A DNA stretch of 64,000 nucleotides from HGM13006 sp900757695 (GTDB taxonomy: Bacteria; Bacillota; Clostridia; Oscillospirales; Oscillospiraceae): the NCBI GenBank assembly GCA_959607825.1, contig CAUHNW010000007.1, positions 1 to 64,000 of the forward strand, in the 5' to 3' direction. The position numbers and the translations under genes were made by a program. Positions 45,262 through 54,105 of this stretch are shown in pieces (positions within the stretch are counted from its first letter, which is position 1; each line of letters opens with the position of its first letter). The notes under the pieces were generated by a model. That model saw nothing but the letters and a program-made list of their open reading frames with translations. It was not told the origin of the DNA and did not search any database.

Positions 45262-46023
45262 TTACAGGCAGCGGCCATTATCTGTGACAATGGCCTGACC
45301 GGTGATGCAGCGGGACAGATCGCTGGCAAGAAATGCGATCACATTGGCCTGATCCTCTGCGGATGCGAAGGGAATGGAGGAGTCCATATGCCGGTCTGTG
45401 ATGGCAAAGAAGGTCTGATCGATTAGGGCGTCCTCCCTGCCGTCCATTCGATCTACGGCAGTGGGGCCGGGGCAGACGGCATTGCAGCGAATGTCCGTGC
45501 CGGTGTACTGAAGTGCGATATTCTTGGTCATGGCAATGACAGCGGCCTTTGCAGCGGAATAGCTGACGCCGGCGTTGCCGTACACGCCTGCAATGGCAGA
45601 CAGATTTACAATGGAACCGCTGCCCTGAGCACGCATATGGGGAAGTGCCGCCCGGCAGAAGTACAGCACCGAGGACTGATTCAGGGCGATCATCTGATCC
45701 CAGAAGGCATCGCTGCACTTCTCAGTGGTTGTGTGAAAGTCTCCGGCACCGGCGTTGTTAACCAGCACATCAATGCGCCCAAAGGCTTTGACCACCTGCT
45801 CCACGGCGGCCTCGCAGTCCTCCGAATTGGTTGCATCGCCTGAAATGGTCAGGCACTCTGCGCCCATGGCCCGGAGCTCTGCTGCTACCTTGTCCAGTTT
45901 CTCCTGTCCCCGAGCAAATATCGCAACTTTTGCCCCATGCTTTGCAAATACTCTGGCAGTTTCTGCGCCAATGCCGGAGCTTCCGCCGGTGATCAGCGCT
46001 GTTTTCCCGCTTAGCATTTCCAT
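45262..46023 (-). CDS. short-chain dehydrogenase/reductase (SDR) 3
   Basis: A 253-residue SDR with TGGSSGIGAE near residue 12, NNAGAG and the catalytic pair in YSAAK. ATG 46023 follows AGGAGGG by six bases. It is first in the SDR operon, with a good sigma-70 promoter at 46054-46082 and the membrane-anchored AraC gene upstream on the same strand. Confidence 0.9.
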   Translation of the reverse strand: MEMLSGKTALITGGSSGIGAETARVFAKHGAKVAIFARGQEKLDKVAAELRAMGAECLTISGDATNSEDCEAAVEQVVKAFGRIDVLVNNAGAGDFHTTTEKCSDAFWDQMIALNQSSVLYFCRAALPHMRAQGSGSIVNLSAIAGVYGNAGVSYSAAKAAVIAMTKNIALQYTGTDIRCNAVCPGPTAVDRMDGREDALIDQTFFAITDRHMDSSIPFASAEDQANVIAFLASDLSRCITGQAIVTDNGRCL

Positions 46024-46053
46024 GTGATTCCCTCCTGTGGTTTTGTTACTTCT

Positions 46054-46082
46054 ACTATAAACGGCTTCGGGCGCAATGTAAA
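46054..46082 (-). promoter_or_regulatory. sigma-70 promoter of the SDR operon
   Basis: On the minus strand TTTACA and TATAGT are 17 bases apart. Confidence 0.75.
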
Positions 46083-46147
46083 ATAACTCTTTTGCGCTTC
46101 ATTATAACCTGAGGGGAATACCGGCATTTCCGGCTGCGGCGATATGA

Positions 46148-47494
46148 TTACACCAAACCGTTGGGGAGCTGCCGCTGGTAGGCCCGGGGTGTAATGCCTT
46201 CGCACCGGGCAAAAGCGCTGTCCAGCGCCCTGCGGCTGAGGTAACCCACCTGCTGGGCCACCTTGTCCAGCTCTGTGCCTCCAGCGATCAGAGCCTTTGC
46301 CTCTGAGATCCTGCACTTATGGATGTATTCAAGGACGCCGCAGCCGTATTCTTGCTTGAACTGCCGGGACAGATAGGAGTTGTTCAGCCGGAACTGCTGA
46401 GAAAGACTGGTGACGCTGATACCCGGATCCCGGTAGTGAAGGTCAATATAGTCCCGGACCCGCTGAACCGCAGGGGCAGCCTGATCGCCCTGCTTTGCCA
46501 TATAGGTCTCAAGACCCGTAAAATATCGCAGAAGATTTTTGTGCAGGATTTCGAGATCAGAGCTTGCCATCAGCTCACGCATTTGCGTCGTGCTGCCGTC
46601 CGGCAGAGGAAGTGTAATATTCAGGGGCAGCTCCAGCATATTGGTACAAAAGCGCAGCTGTTCCGCCACGACTTCCCGGGCCTCAGGGAAGGGATCAAAA
46701 TAGTTCTGGATGCGTAGCTCTACCATGTGGAACAGATATTCGGCAGCATCGTGGTATTGAAAGCATACAAAGCAGTTATAAAACTGCCGCTGGGCCGTGG
46801 AAAACTCCTGATCGGTGCGCTGGGTCAGGGTGGCGCTGTCACGGATCACAGAGTCAGGCCATTTGGAGGAGACCGCCTGCTCCAGCAGGGCTTTGGCGGA
46901 AAGATAGTTGGTGTGCAGTGCGAAACCGCCCAGGTCAAATTTGCCCAATGCGATCAGTACATCGATGCCGTGCTGATCCTCCAATGCGGCGGCGCAGGCC
47001 CGGCACTGCTGATAGAGCAGCTCCCGCAGGGTGTCCTGATTGTCGGAGGGAGGCTGGATGGTAACGCCGGGCTGGGCGTAGAAGCAAACCAGCATTCCGT
47101 CTTTTTCGGCAAAATACAGGGTCCGGCTCAGTCCGAGAATGCCTGTCAGCTCCTCCCGTACTGTGCCATAGGCATTTTCCTGCGCATCGGGCTGACCTGC
47201 ACCGGGATACCGGCGCAGCTTTATGGTCAAAAGCATAAATGCCTCTGCGGGAAATTCCAGACGAAATACCCGGTAGAAGTCCTCCAGATGTGTAAAATCC
47301 GGGGTGTTTCCCTTTAGCATTTGGCCAATGGCATAATCCTGAAGGCGCAGCTGTGACCGTGCAAGGGCCTGAGCGGCCATTGCATTTTCGGCGGTGTCCG
47401 CGGTGTCCGCGGTCTTTTTGCTTCTATGCAGAAGGAAAAACAATCCGGTCAGCAGACCGCCGACCAGTGCAGAGAGCAGGATCACAAGTGCCAT
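46148..47494 (-). CDS. membrane-anchored AraC-family regulator
   Basis: A 448-residue protein. One N-terminal membrane helix (residues 2-21) and a short TAD repeat lead into an uncharacterised cytoplasmic domain (about 45-330). Two AraC helix-turn-helix units close it (about 345-445: SVTSLSQQFRLNNSYLSRQF, VAQQVGYLSRRALDSAF). ATG 47494 follows AGGAGG by ten bases; the longer frame adds a Lys-rich stretch before the helix. Anchoring keeps the regulator at the membrane, perhaps to sense ligand uptake. It probably controls the SDR operon or the divergent SBP 5 genes. It is similar in plan to the gene at 52816. Confidence 0.82.
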   Translation of the reverse strand: MALVILLSALVGGLLTGLFFLLHRSKKTADTADTAENAMAAQALARSQLRLQDYAIGQMLKGNTPDFTHLEDFYRVFRLEFPAEAFMLLTIKLRRYPGAGQPDAQENAYGTVREELTGILGLSRTLYFAEKDGMLVCFYAQPGVTIQPPSDNQDTLRELLYQQCRACAAALEDQHGIDVLIALGKFDLGGFALHTNYLSAKALLEQAVSSKWPDSVIRDSATLTQRTDQEFSTAQRQFYNCFVCFQYHDAAEYLFHMVELRIQNYFDPFPEAREVVAEQLRFCTNMLELPLNITLPLPDGSTTQMRELMASSDLEILHKNLLRYFTGLETYMAKQGDQAAPAVQRVRDYIDLHYRDPGISVTSLSQQFRLNNSYLSRQFKQEYGCGVLEYIHKCRISEAKALIAGGTELDKVAQQVGYLSRRALDSAFARCEGITPRAYQRQLPNGLV

Positions 47495-47538
47495 TATCAA
47501 AGTGCCTCCTTTTGCGAGCGGTTTGATTTCATACTGAT

Positions 47539-47567
47539 ATTTTAATGATTTTTCGCATTTTTTGCAA
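47539..47567 (-). promoter_or_regulatory. sigma-70 promoter of the membrane AraC gene
   Basis: On the minus strand TTGCAA and TAAAAT are 17 bases apart, about 45 bases before the start. Confidence 0.55.
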
Positions 47568-47693
47568 CGCAGGAACCGATTTTTTACCATTCAAAAGCAA
47601 AACTGGAACCATCAATTCCTGATATTTTACCGGTGCCCGATTTTTTCCTGGCGGAAACGTAAATTATGACGTCAAAAGGTCGGGTATTGGTTC

Positions 47694-47723
47694 TTTACTC
47701 GGTGCATGGAGGCACCGTACAAT
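47694..47723 (+). promoter_or_regulatory. candidate promoter of the SBP 5/SnoaL operon
   Basis: TTTACT and TACAAT are 18 bases apart; the spacer holds the small inverted repeat CGGTGC/GGCACCG. Nothing else was recognised in the 301-bp divergent gap 47495-47795. Confidence 0.4.
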
Positions 47724-47795
47724 GAGGACATCTGATCCGGCATTCTTTCGGAAGGCCGATGCAGGAATCATCTATCTTAAGAAGGAGGAAACAAT

Positions 47796-49586
47796 ATGAA
47801 AAAGAAATTGCTGGCCCTGCTGTTGACCGTAGCCATGGGAATGTCATTTCTGGCCGGCTGTGGCGGTGCCGCGGCGAGCTCTGCGGCAAAAGAGCCGGAG
47901 TCCTCAGTGCCAACAGAAGCCCCGACAGCTGTGGAATCTCAAACAGAGCCTGCGCCACAGGAGCAGGAAGCCGTTTCCGTGGAGGAGACTGCCGCCTCCG
48001 AACAGGAGGAGGAACCCATTGCAGAAGGGCCCGTGGCAGGGGATAAGGATTTTGACTGGTCGGTATTTGAACCGCTGACGCAGGAGCCTGTGACGCTTAC
48101 CATGTTCTATACACAGCCCCCACCGCTGGCGGCGATCATGGACACTCCCAACGATATGAGTCTGCTCTATCAGAAGTTTGAGGAGGTCACCAATGTCCAC
48201 ATTGATTTCCAGATGGTCAATATGATGGATGCAGCGACTACCTTTACACTGATGATCGCTGGCGGTGACTACTGCGATATCGTCAACGACACCCTGAACT
48301 ATTATGATACTGCCGATCAGGCCTATGAGGACGGCATTGCAGTAGACCTGATGGAGTATCCGGACAGCATTCCGAATTTCAGTGCTCTGATGGAGAAGTA
48401 TCCCCAGATCCGATCGGATCTGGAAACGCTGGAAGGCCATATCCTGAATATGCCCCGCATTGATATGCCCATTGGTCAGGCGGCAGAAAACGGCCTGCTG
48501 ATCCGTAAGGACTGGCTGGATGATCTGGGACTGGATATGCCCAACAGCTATGACGAGATGCACGATGTACTGGCGGCCTTCAAAAATGCGTACAACGTGA
48601 CAGATCCCTATATTATGCCCTATCAGGTGCTGTCTCCCTGGGGGCTGATGTCCTCGGGCTATGGCATTCCCGCAGTGGCAGATGCCAACAACTTCTATGT
48701 TGATCTGAAGACCAATCAGGTGGAGCTGGCTACGGCTTCGGATGCATACTATGATTTTCTGTGCATGTTCCGGGACTGGTACAGTGAGGGCCTCATTAAT
48801 CCCAATTTTGTGTCGCAGGCTTCCAACATTCCCGATGAGAGCATCATTTCCACAGAGCAGACCGGTATCTGGTTCTCTGACCTGTCCTACATCAAGACCT
48901 ATCAGGAACTGCTGGCCTCTGTGAATCCCAATGCGGAACTGGCACTGATGGGCGATCCCGGCGTAGATGCGGCACGCTCCGGCTATATGGAGAAGCAGTT
49001 TACTGTGGCCGGTACCGGCGGCTTCTCGGTCTCTGAGCACTGCTCGGATGTGGAGCTGGCCCTGTCATGGTGCGACATGTGGTACGATCCCCAGCTGACC
49101 CAGTTTATCAACTACGGCTACGAGGGTGAGACCTTTGAATATGATGCGGACGGCAACCCTGTGCTGGGCGGTATCATTGTAAACAATGATCTGGGGCTTC
49201 CCTCACTCAAAATGGCGAATGGCGTTTATCTCTGCACCAGCGGCGGCTTTATCTATGATCTCCACAAGTATGATCTGGAGTTCACGGACCTTCAGCTGGA
49301 GGCCTATACCAAATGGATCATTACAGCAGATGACCCTGATACCGTGGTGACCTCCGATATTCCTGCCGGTGCAAAGCTTACTGCGGAAGAAGCAGATGCG
49401 GTGACCACTGCCATGGGTGACATCAATACCCATGTAGGCGAGATGGCGCTGAAGTTTGTTACCGGGGCAGCGGAGCTCAATGAGGACAGCTATGCGGCTT
49501 ACGTGTCCGACATCGAAAACATGCGGCTTCAGGAGGCACTGGACGCAATGCAGAGTGCCTATGACCGCTATCTTGAAAACCAGTAA
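47796..49586 (+). CDS. orphan extracellular solute-binding lipoprotein 5
   Basis: A 596-residue lipoprotein with lipobox LAGC at residues 19-22, a long Glu/Ala/Pro linker to about 75, and the family fold (TLMIAGGDYCDI, IRKDWLDDLGLDMPNSYDEM, YGYEGETFEYDADG). ATG 47796 follows AAGGAGG. It is followed 53 bases on by three SnoaL-like genes, with a GC hairpin in the gap, so it is coupled to enzymes and not to a permease. Confidence 0.86.
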   Translation: MKKKLLALLLTVAMGMSFLAGCGGAAASSAAKEPESSVPTEAPTAVESQTEPAPQEQEAVSVEETAASEQEEEPIAEGPVAGDKDFDWSVFEPLTQEPVTLTMFYTQPPPLAAIMDTPNDMSLLYQKFEEVTNVHIDFQMVNMMDAATTFTLMIAGGDYCDIVNDTLNYYDTADQAYEDGIAVDLMEYPDSIPNFSALMEKYPQIRSDLETLEGHILNMPRIDMPIGQAAENGLLIRKDWLDDLGLDMPNSYDEMHDVLAAFKNAYNVTDPYIMPYQVLSPWGLMSSGYGIPAVADANNFYVDLKTNQVELATASDAYYDFLCMFRDWYSEGLINPNFVSQASNIPDESIISTEQTGIWFSDLSYIKTYQELLASVNPNAELALMGDPGVDAARSGYMEKQFTVAGTGGFSVSEHCSDVELALSWCDMWYDPQLTQFINYGYEGETFEYDADGNPVLGGIIVNNDLGLPSLKMANGVYLCTSGGFIYDLHKYDLEFTDLQLEAYTKWIITADDPDTVVTSDIPAGAKLTAEEADAVTTAMGDINTHVGEMALKFVTGAAELNEDSYAAYVSDIENMRLQEALDAMQSAYDRYLENQ

Positions 49587-49595
49587 TCCCATGGG

Positions 49596-49621
49596 CCGTG
49601 GCGGGCGTTTGCCCGCCACGG
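49596..49621 (+). other. intra-operon GC hairpin between SBP 5 and SnoaL 2
   Basis: A perfect 11-bp stem (CCGTGGCGGGC / GCCCGCCACGG), loop GTTT, no T-run. It could protect the 3' end of the SBP message or partly terminate, giving more SBP than enzyme. Confidence 0.55.
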
Positions 49622-49639
49622 AAACAGAAGGAGGTACCT

Positions 49640-50368
49640 ATGACAAACCTGCAAATGGAGCATCTGGTGGAACGCTGGGAGGATCGGCGTGATGTAAAGA
49701 ACCAGATGGGAAAGTTTATGCACTACCTGCTGCTGAAAAAGGAAGGCACCATTGTAGATGACCTCTGGTCGGCACGGGAGGACATCTGTTATGGCGTCAA
49801 TGACGGCTGGTATGTAGGCCGGAAGGCGGTTCGGGACTATTTTGGCTGGTTCCCGGGCTATACCGCCAAGGTGGCACAGTGCCTGAAGGCAAAATTCCCG
49901 GAAAAGTTTGAGGGGAAGACCGATGAGGAGATCTTCGGTGTAGGACTTTTGGAACTCAAATCCATCAGCAACTATGTGATCGAGGTGGCGGAGGATGGCG
50001 AGACTGCCAAGGCATTCTGCTGTATCTTCGGCTATAACACCACGGTAGATACCCGGGGGCCGGTGTCCAATTGGATTTATGGCACCATCTGCATGGACTT
50101 TGTCTATGAAAATGATCAGTGGAAGATCCTGCACATGCAGTATCTGGAGGATATCAACGCCCAAGCGGGCAGCGAGTGGGGCGATCCGGACGTTCCGGCG
50201 TTTCCGGATCTTAGCGAGTTTGAAGCCCTCCGGGGCCTGACGCCGCCGGAGCCGGGGACAAAGACGGTGCTCCACGAGGCGTACTCCGGTGCCCGCAGTG
50301 CTACGGTTTATCCGCCGCTGCCCAAGCCCTATATCACCTTTGCTGACACCTTCAGCTACGGAATATAA
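49640..50368 (+). CDS. NTF2/SnoaL-like protein 2
   Basis: A 242-residue cytoplasmic protein with an N-terminal helix, a SnoaL_4-like domain (about 15-175; FMHYLLLKKEGTIVDDLW, then MDFVYENDQWKILHMQY), and a Pro-rich tail ending YPPLPKPYITF…SYG. ATG 49640 follows AGAAGGAGG; the frame's upstream extension lies over the hairpin. It is first of three tandem SnoaL-like genes with 11-12-bp gaps. A lyase, isomerase or cyclase role is likely, as in BaiE, but no catalytic set could be assigned. Confidence 0.78.
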   Translation: MTNLQMEHLVERWEDRRDVKNQMGKFMHYLLLKKEGTIVDDLWSAREDICYGVNDGWYVGRKAVRDYFGWFPGYTAKVAQCLKAKFPEKFEGKTDEEIFGVGLLELKSISNYVIEVAEDGETAKAFCCIFGYNTTVDTRGPVSNWIYGTICMDFVYENDQWKILHMQYLEDINAQAGSEWGDPDVPAFPDLSEFEALRGLTPPEPGTKTVLHEAYSGARSATVYPPLPKPYITFADTFSYGI

Positions 50369-50379
50369 GGAGGCGCACC

Positions 50380-51117
50380 ATGGCAAAGAAGAAAAAAGCA
50401 GTTCGTTCCAATGAGGAACGCATCCTCCGGGTATGGGACATTGAGACCATTAAGGACCTGATGAGCAGACGCACCATCTATGAAGCGCAGGAGCAGCATG
50501 CTCAGGAGCTGGAAGACCTCTGGGTGCAGCTGCCGGAGCATCAGGCTATGGCCTCCTTTGGCAAAAACTGGGGCTACTATGTGGGCATGGAGGAGATCCG
50601 GCGCTATTATGTCACGGAGTATGAGGCACGGGTCCGTCAGGAGCTGAAGGAAATCGGCAAGCCGGAGGCACCTTCCGGCTATGGGCGATTCCTGTTCCAC
50701 CCTCTGTCTACCCCCAACGTGACGCTGGCTGAGGACGGCAAGACGGCACAGGGAACATGGTATTCCATTGGTACCGACTGCTATCCGTTGGCGGACGGAA
50801 AGGCGGACTGCACATGGAACTGCCAGAAGATCTGCGCAGACTTTGTGAAGGAGCCCGGCGGCTGGAAAATCTGGCATGTGATCTTCTCCAATGATTTTAT
50901 CAACAAAACCGGACATTCCGTGGGAGAGATCCAGTCCATCTATATTCGGGGTACGGGCCGGGATGAGATCGATTTTGGCACGCCGACGATTCCCATGCTG
51001 GCGCACGATCCTTCCTATACCTGGTGCGACAACTATCCCCCGCTCAATAATCCCTATGAGACCTTTACGGAAGCACTGAGCTACGGGCCGGAAGGCCACC
51101 CCAACTATGACGCATAA
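50380..51117 (+). CDS. NTF2/SnoaL-like protein 3
   Basis: A 245-residue paralogue with a Lys-rich start, a SnoaL_4-like domain (IKDLMSRRTIYEAQEQHAQE, ICADFVKEPGGWKIWHVIF) and the same kind of tail (YPPLNNPYETF…SYG) as protein 2. The shared tail shows the three genes descend from one family despite low overall identity. It starts 11 bases after its neighbour, with AAGGAGG. Confidence 0.78.
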   Translation: MAKKKKAVRSNEERILRVWDIETIKDLMSRRTIYEAQEQHAQELEDLWVQLPEHQAMASFGKNWGYYVGMEEIRRYYVTEYEARVRQELKEIGKPEAPSGYGRFLFHPLSTPNVTLAEDGKTAQGTWYSIGTDCYPLADGKADCTWNCQKICADFVKEPGGWKIWHVIFSNDFINKTGHSVGEIQSIYIRGTGRDEIDFGTPTIPMLAHDPSYTWCDNYPPLNNPYETFTEALSYGPEGHPNYDA

Positions 51118-51129
51118 GGAGGCGAGATC

Positions 51130-52677
51130 ATGAGAAAAAGTTATCTGAGTCTGGAACAGCGCATTCACAACGCCGAAGGCGCACAGGCGGCGGAAACGCT
51201 CCATGCCCGCCATGCGTTCCTCCATGCCAAATCCTTTGGTGATGAGGAGTGGGGACAGGTCTGGTCCCACAGTGATGATACCTCCTGGGCCCATTCCTTT
51301 GGCCGGATGCGGGGCTATGACAGCGTATATTACAACAACGTGACCACCTATAACTGCGGCGGTCAGCGGGGCTATCAGCAGATGCTGAATATCCTGCCGG
51401 AAATCGGTCATTTTGACGCCCGGGCCTGCCGGGAGCTGGCCATGCATACTCTGGCAACGGATATTGTGGAGGTGGCCGATGACGGCGGTACTGCCCGGGC
51501 ATCCTTCCTGACCCCCGGCGTTTTGTTCTCTACTTTGAACGCAAATCTGAAGTGCCGCTGCATGACCCTGTGGGAGCGCTATGGCTCTGATTTCATCTTT
51601 GAGGATGGAGAGTGGAAGTATCTTCATGAGCAGGTATGCCCGGACTTGGGCGGTTCCTTCGATGATGGCAATCAGGCCCACAGTAAATATGAGCAGCTGG
51701 TGAACCCTCAGGCAGGCCCCGGCGGTCCGCCTCCCGGCGGTGCGGCGGCAAAGCCAACGCTGGATCCGCCGGAATCCGGCACCGGCCTGTGGCTTCAGGA
51801 CGGCGGCCCGCTGCATAAGGATTACACGCCCGTGCAGCTGGTGCAGAATTCTGTCCCCTTCCCGGTTCCCTATCAGACCATGGATGACAACAACACCTAC
51901 ACGAAAAAGGCCCAGCTGAAGGTAAGCCTGAATATTGAGCGCTTCGGCAAAATCGTCGGTGCCGTGGATATCCCCATGCCTATGGGCGGCCCCGGCGGTG
52001 CGCCAAAGGGTAAGGGCCCGGCACCCGATGGGGAAAAGCCCGCAGGTGGCCCGGGTGGTCCCGGTGGTGCTCCCGGCGGTCCGGGTGGTCCCGGTGGCCC
52101 GGGCGGTGCGCCCGGTGGTCCCGGCGGCCCGCCCCATGGAAATGATCACTGGAATGCAGGGTATCTTCGCAATGCGGTGATCTATGCCAGCGGCAAGGTA
52201 AGGAAGGGCGCCATGCATGTGATTACCGGCGTGGGCAACGAGGCAGTCATTGGTGCCATGGCCTGCGTGGCCTATCCCGAACAGGCCATGTATGCGATCC
52301 CTGCCATTGACAAGGAGTTCCCGGTGTATTACCTGCCCATGGGGAAAGAGAATCCCAATGGAGATATCAAGTTCTCTGTGCGCACGGAAGGCGATCATAC
52401 CTATATCGAGTATCAGGCGGACGATCCCACAAAACCGGCGGTAAACGGGCCCCACAACTATGATATTGAGAAGCTGCCAATGGAGACCATCCCGGAGGTT
52501 CCTGCGGACAGCCATGTGTACATTACCGGAAACGGCCAGTTCCCGCTGAAGGCCTCGCTGGCCTACAGCTACTGTGGACGCTGCAAATCCATCAATATGC
52601 GGCCGCAGGGGGAACAGCTTTTTACCTGCGTTGCCAGCTTCTGCCCGGAGCGCAAGGTGGGCGACCAGACAGAATAA
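51130..52677 (+). CDS. large SnoaL-like protein with Pro-Gly repeat and Cys-rich C-terminus
   Basis: A 515-residue protein. A SnoaL_4-like domain (about 10-180; FIFEDGEWKYLHEQV) is followed by a Pro/Gly-rich linker near 195-215 and a longer Gly-Gly-Pro/Ala repeat (about 280-340) built on GGP/GGA. A separate C-terminal domain (about 345-515) has no family I recognise. It ends with C-x2-C, then C-x4-C some 18 residues on (YCGRC, CVASFC), a possible zinc ribbon. Related domains lack these additions. ATG 51130 follows AAGGAGG, 12 bases after protein 3. No signal peptide is present. Confidence 0.72.
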   Translation: MRKSYLSLEQRIHNAEGAQAAETLHARHAFLHAKSFGDEEWGQVWSHSDDTSWAHSFGRMRGYDSVYYNNVTTYNCGGQRGYQQMLNILPEIGHFDARACRELAMHTLATDIVEVADDGGTARASFLTPGVLFSTLNANLKCRCMTLWERYGSDFIFEDGEWKYLHEQVCPDLGGSFDDGNQAHSKYEQLVNPQAGPGGPPPGGAAAKPTLDPPESGTGLWLQDGGPLHKDYTPVQLVQNSVPFPVPYQTMDDNNTYTKKAQLKVSLNIERFGKIVGAVDIPMPMGGPGGAPKGKGPAPDGEKPAGGPGGPGGAPGGPGGPGGPGGAPGGPGGPPHGNDHWNAGYLRNAVIYASGKVRKGAMHVITGVGNEAVIGAMACVAYPEQAMYAIPAIDKEFPVYYLPMGKENPNGDIKFSVRTEGDHTYIEYQADDPTKPAVNGPHNYDIEKLPMETIPEVPADSHVYITGNGQFPLKASLAYSYCGRCKSINMRPQGEQLFTCVASFCPERKVGDQTE

Positions 52678-52686
52678 TGCAATTTT

Positions 52687-52716
52687 GGAGCCAGCTTCTG
52701 CGTGGAAGCTGGCTCC
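52687..52716 (+). terminator. terminator of the SBP 5-SnoaL operon
   Basis: An 11-bp stem (GGAGCCAGCTT / AAGCTGGCTCC) nine bases past the stop, followed by TGTTTC. Confidence 0.78.
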
Positions 52717-52815
52717 TGTTTCCCGATTCGGCAGGGCACGGCGGTTGCGGGAGCGGGCGTCATGTGGTATCTTAAAGGGGTAAGTACAAATCCGGTAAGC
52801 GGGAGGCGAATGGGG

Positions 52816-54021
52816 ATGGACGAGCGGCAGCGGTTTGTTGAAGAGGCAGTGCGGGGGACGCTGCTTCAGCGGCTTTTACAGGGACGTGCCAGAGAGGTGC
52901 CGGAGCTTCCGGCACTGCTGCGGGAGTTTGGACTGAGCTTTCGGTCGGAGGAATTTGCGGTGCTGGGACTGCGGCTGTGCGGGCCACGGCAGGAGCGGGA
53001 GGTATGGATGCCGCCTCCGGAGCCGGATATCCACGAGCTGGCTGCGGCGTTCCTGCGGGATGCTCCGGGATGGGATGCATGGTGGCTGTTTCAGGATGAT
53101 GTATTCTATGCAGTGCTGTGCCGGAATGGAGCCGTTGGTGCGGCGCCGCTGGAGCTGGGACAGCAGCTGGTGCAGCGGCTTTCACCGCTGCATGGAATAT
53201 CCGTGGCCGTGAGCCGGGAAAAGCATGGCATGGGTGGCCTCAATGATGGCTATTATGAGGTGCTGGAGGTGCTTGGAATCGTGGATATGCAGGATATTCA
53301 AAACAGGGCGATTTCCTATGCACAGCTGGATGCGGCAACCTATCAGGCCATGGATACCACATTTGAGCGGGATCGGCGGCTTATCAACTGCGTGTTGGAG
53401 GGAGACCAGAATGGGGTGCTGGAAGCCTTGGCGCTGCAATCCGCCTCAGGCGCTTTGGACGGAAGAAATACGCTGATGCTGGAAAAACGGCGGCTGCTGG
53501 GGCTGGTCAATCAGATGACGGCGGAGATCACCAGTGGCGGAGATGCGGATTTTCTCTCAGAGCTGGATGCCTTTCGGAAGATCATGGATGCACCGGCAGC
53601 GGAACAGCTGTCTGCCACCTTCCGTTCTGTGGCGCTGGGCCTCTGCGGCTATTTTTCTCATGTGCAGGAGGATCTGGGGGCCAGCCGGGCCCTGCGGATC
53701 GCAGACTATGTGGATCGCCACTATGCAGACCCGGATCTCAGCATTGATGCGCTGTCGGCCATGTTCAAGATCAGCCCTTCCTATCTGTCCAGAATCTTCA
53801 AGCGGGAGAAGAACACCGGCGTCCTTCCCTATTTGCAGCATAAAAGGATCACCCAGTCCATGGTGCTGCTGAGCAATACCAACTTGAGGATTCGGGAGAT
53901 TGCCCGACAGGTGGGGTATCTCAGCGACCAGACCTTTGCGCGCACATTTAAGAGCATAACAGGAAGCACCCCTTCGGCGTATCGAGAGAGCAGAAAGCGA
54001 GGTTCAGAAACTGACGGGTAG
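52816..54021 (+). CDS. AraC-family transcriptional regulator
   Basis: A 401-residue regulator with an uncharacterised N-terminal domain (about 1-290) and two HTH units at 300-400 (SIDALSAMFKISPSYLSRIFK, IREIARQVGYLSDQTFARTFK). No membrane helix, unlike the AraC gene at 46148, although the N-terminal layout is similar. ATG 52816 is nine bases after GGGAGG; ATG 52810 is too close. The SBP 6 gene begins 84 bases downstream, so it is the natural candidate to control SBP 6 and OYE 3. Confidence 0.85.
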   Translation: MDERQRFVEEAVRGTLLQRLLQGRAREVPELPALLREFGLSFRSEEFAVLGLRLCGPRQEREVWMPPPEPDIHELAAAFLRDAPGWDAWWLFQDDVFYAVLCRNGAVGAAPLELGQQLVQRLSPLHGISVAVSREKHGMGGLNDGYYEVLEVLGIVDMQDIQNRAISYAQLDAATYQAMDTTFERDRRLINCVLEGDQNGVLEALALQSASGALDGRNTLMLEKRRLLGLVNQMTAEITSGGDADFLSELDAFRKIMDAPAAEQLSATFRSVALGLCGYFSHVQEDLGASRALRIADYVDRHYADPDLSIDALSAMFKISPSYLSRIFKREKNTGVLPYLQHKRITQSMVLLSNTNLRIREIARQVGYLSDQTFARTFKSITGSTPSAYRESRKRGSETDG

Positions 54022-54034
54022 CCGTCAGTTTCTG
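54005..54034 (+). terminator. hairpin overlapping the AraC stop codon
   Basis: A 13-bp perfect stem (CAGAAACTGACGG and complement) whose 4-nt loop contains most of the TAG stop. No T-run follows, so termination may be partial. Confidence 0.5.
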
Positions 54035-54105
54035 CCGGTTTACAGAATTACCGATTGTCCAATATACTGGAATTGTATATTGATGATATGACAGGAGGTA
54101 TTTTT

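Noticed and set aside
47666..47674. TGACGTCA palindrome upstream of SBP 5
   Set aside because: An isolated 8-bp palindrome is expected by chance and no second copy was seen.
50356..52515. A 719-codon open frame on the minus strand
   Set aside because: Antisense to the SnoaL genes; no ribosome site, and composition (His, Gly, Arg, Ile rich) typical of a shadow frame. The same holds for long antisense frames at 474-1607, 28475-30127, 30190-31869 and 41702-43645.
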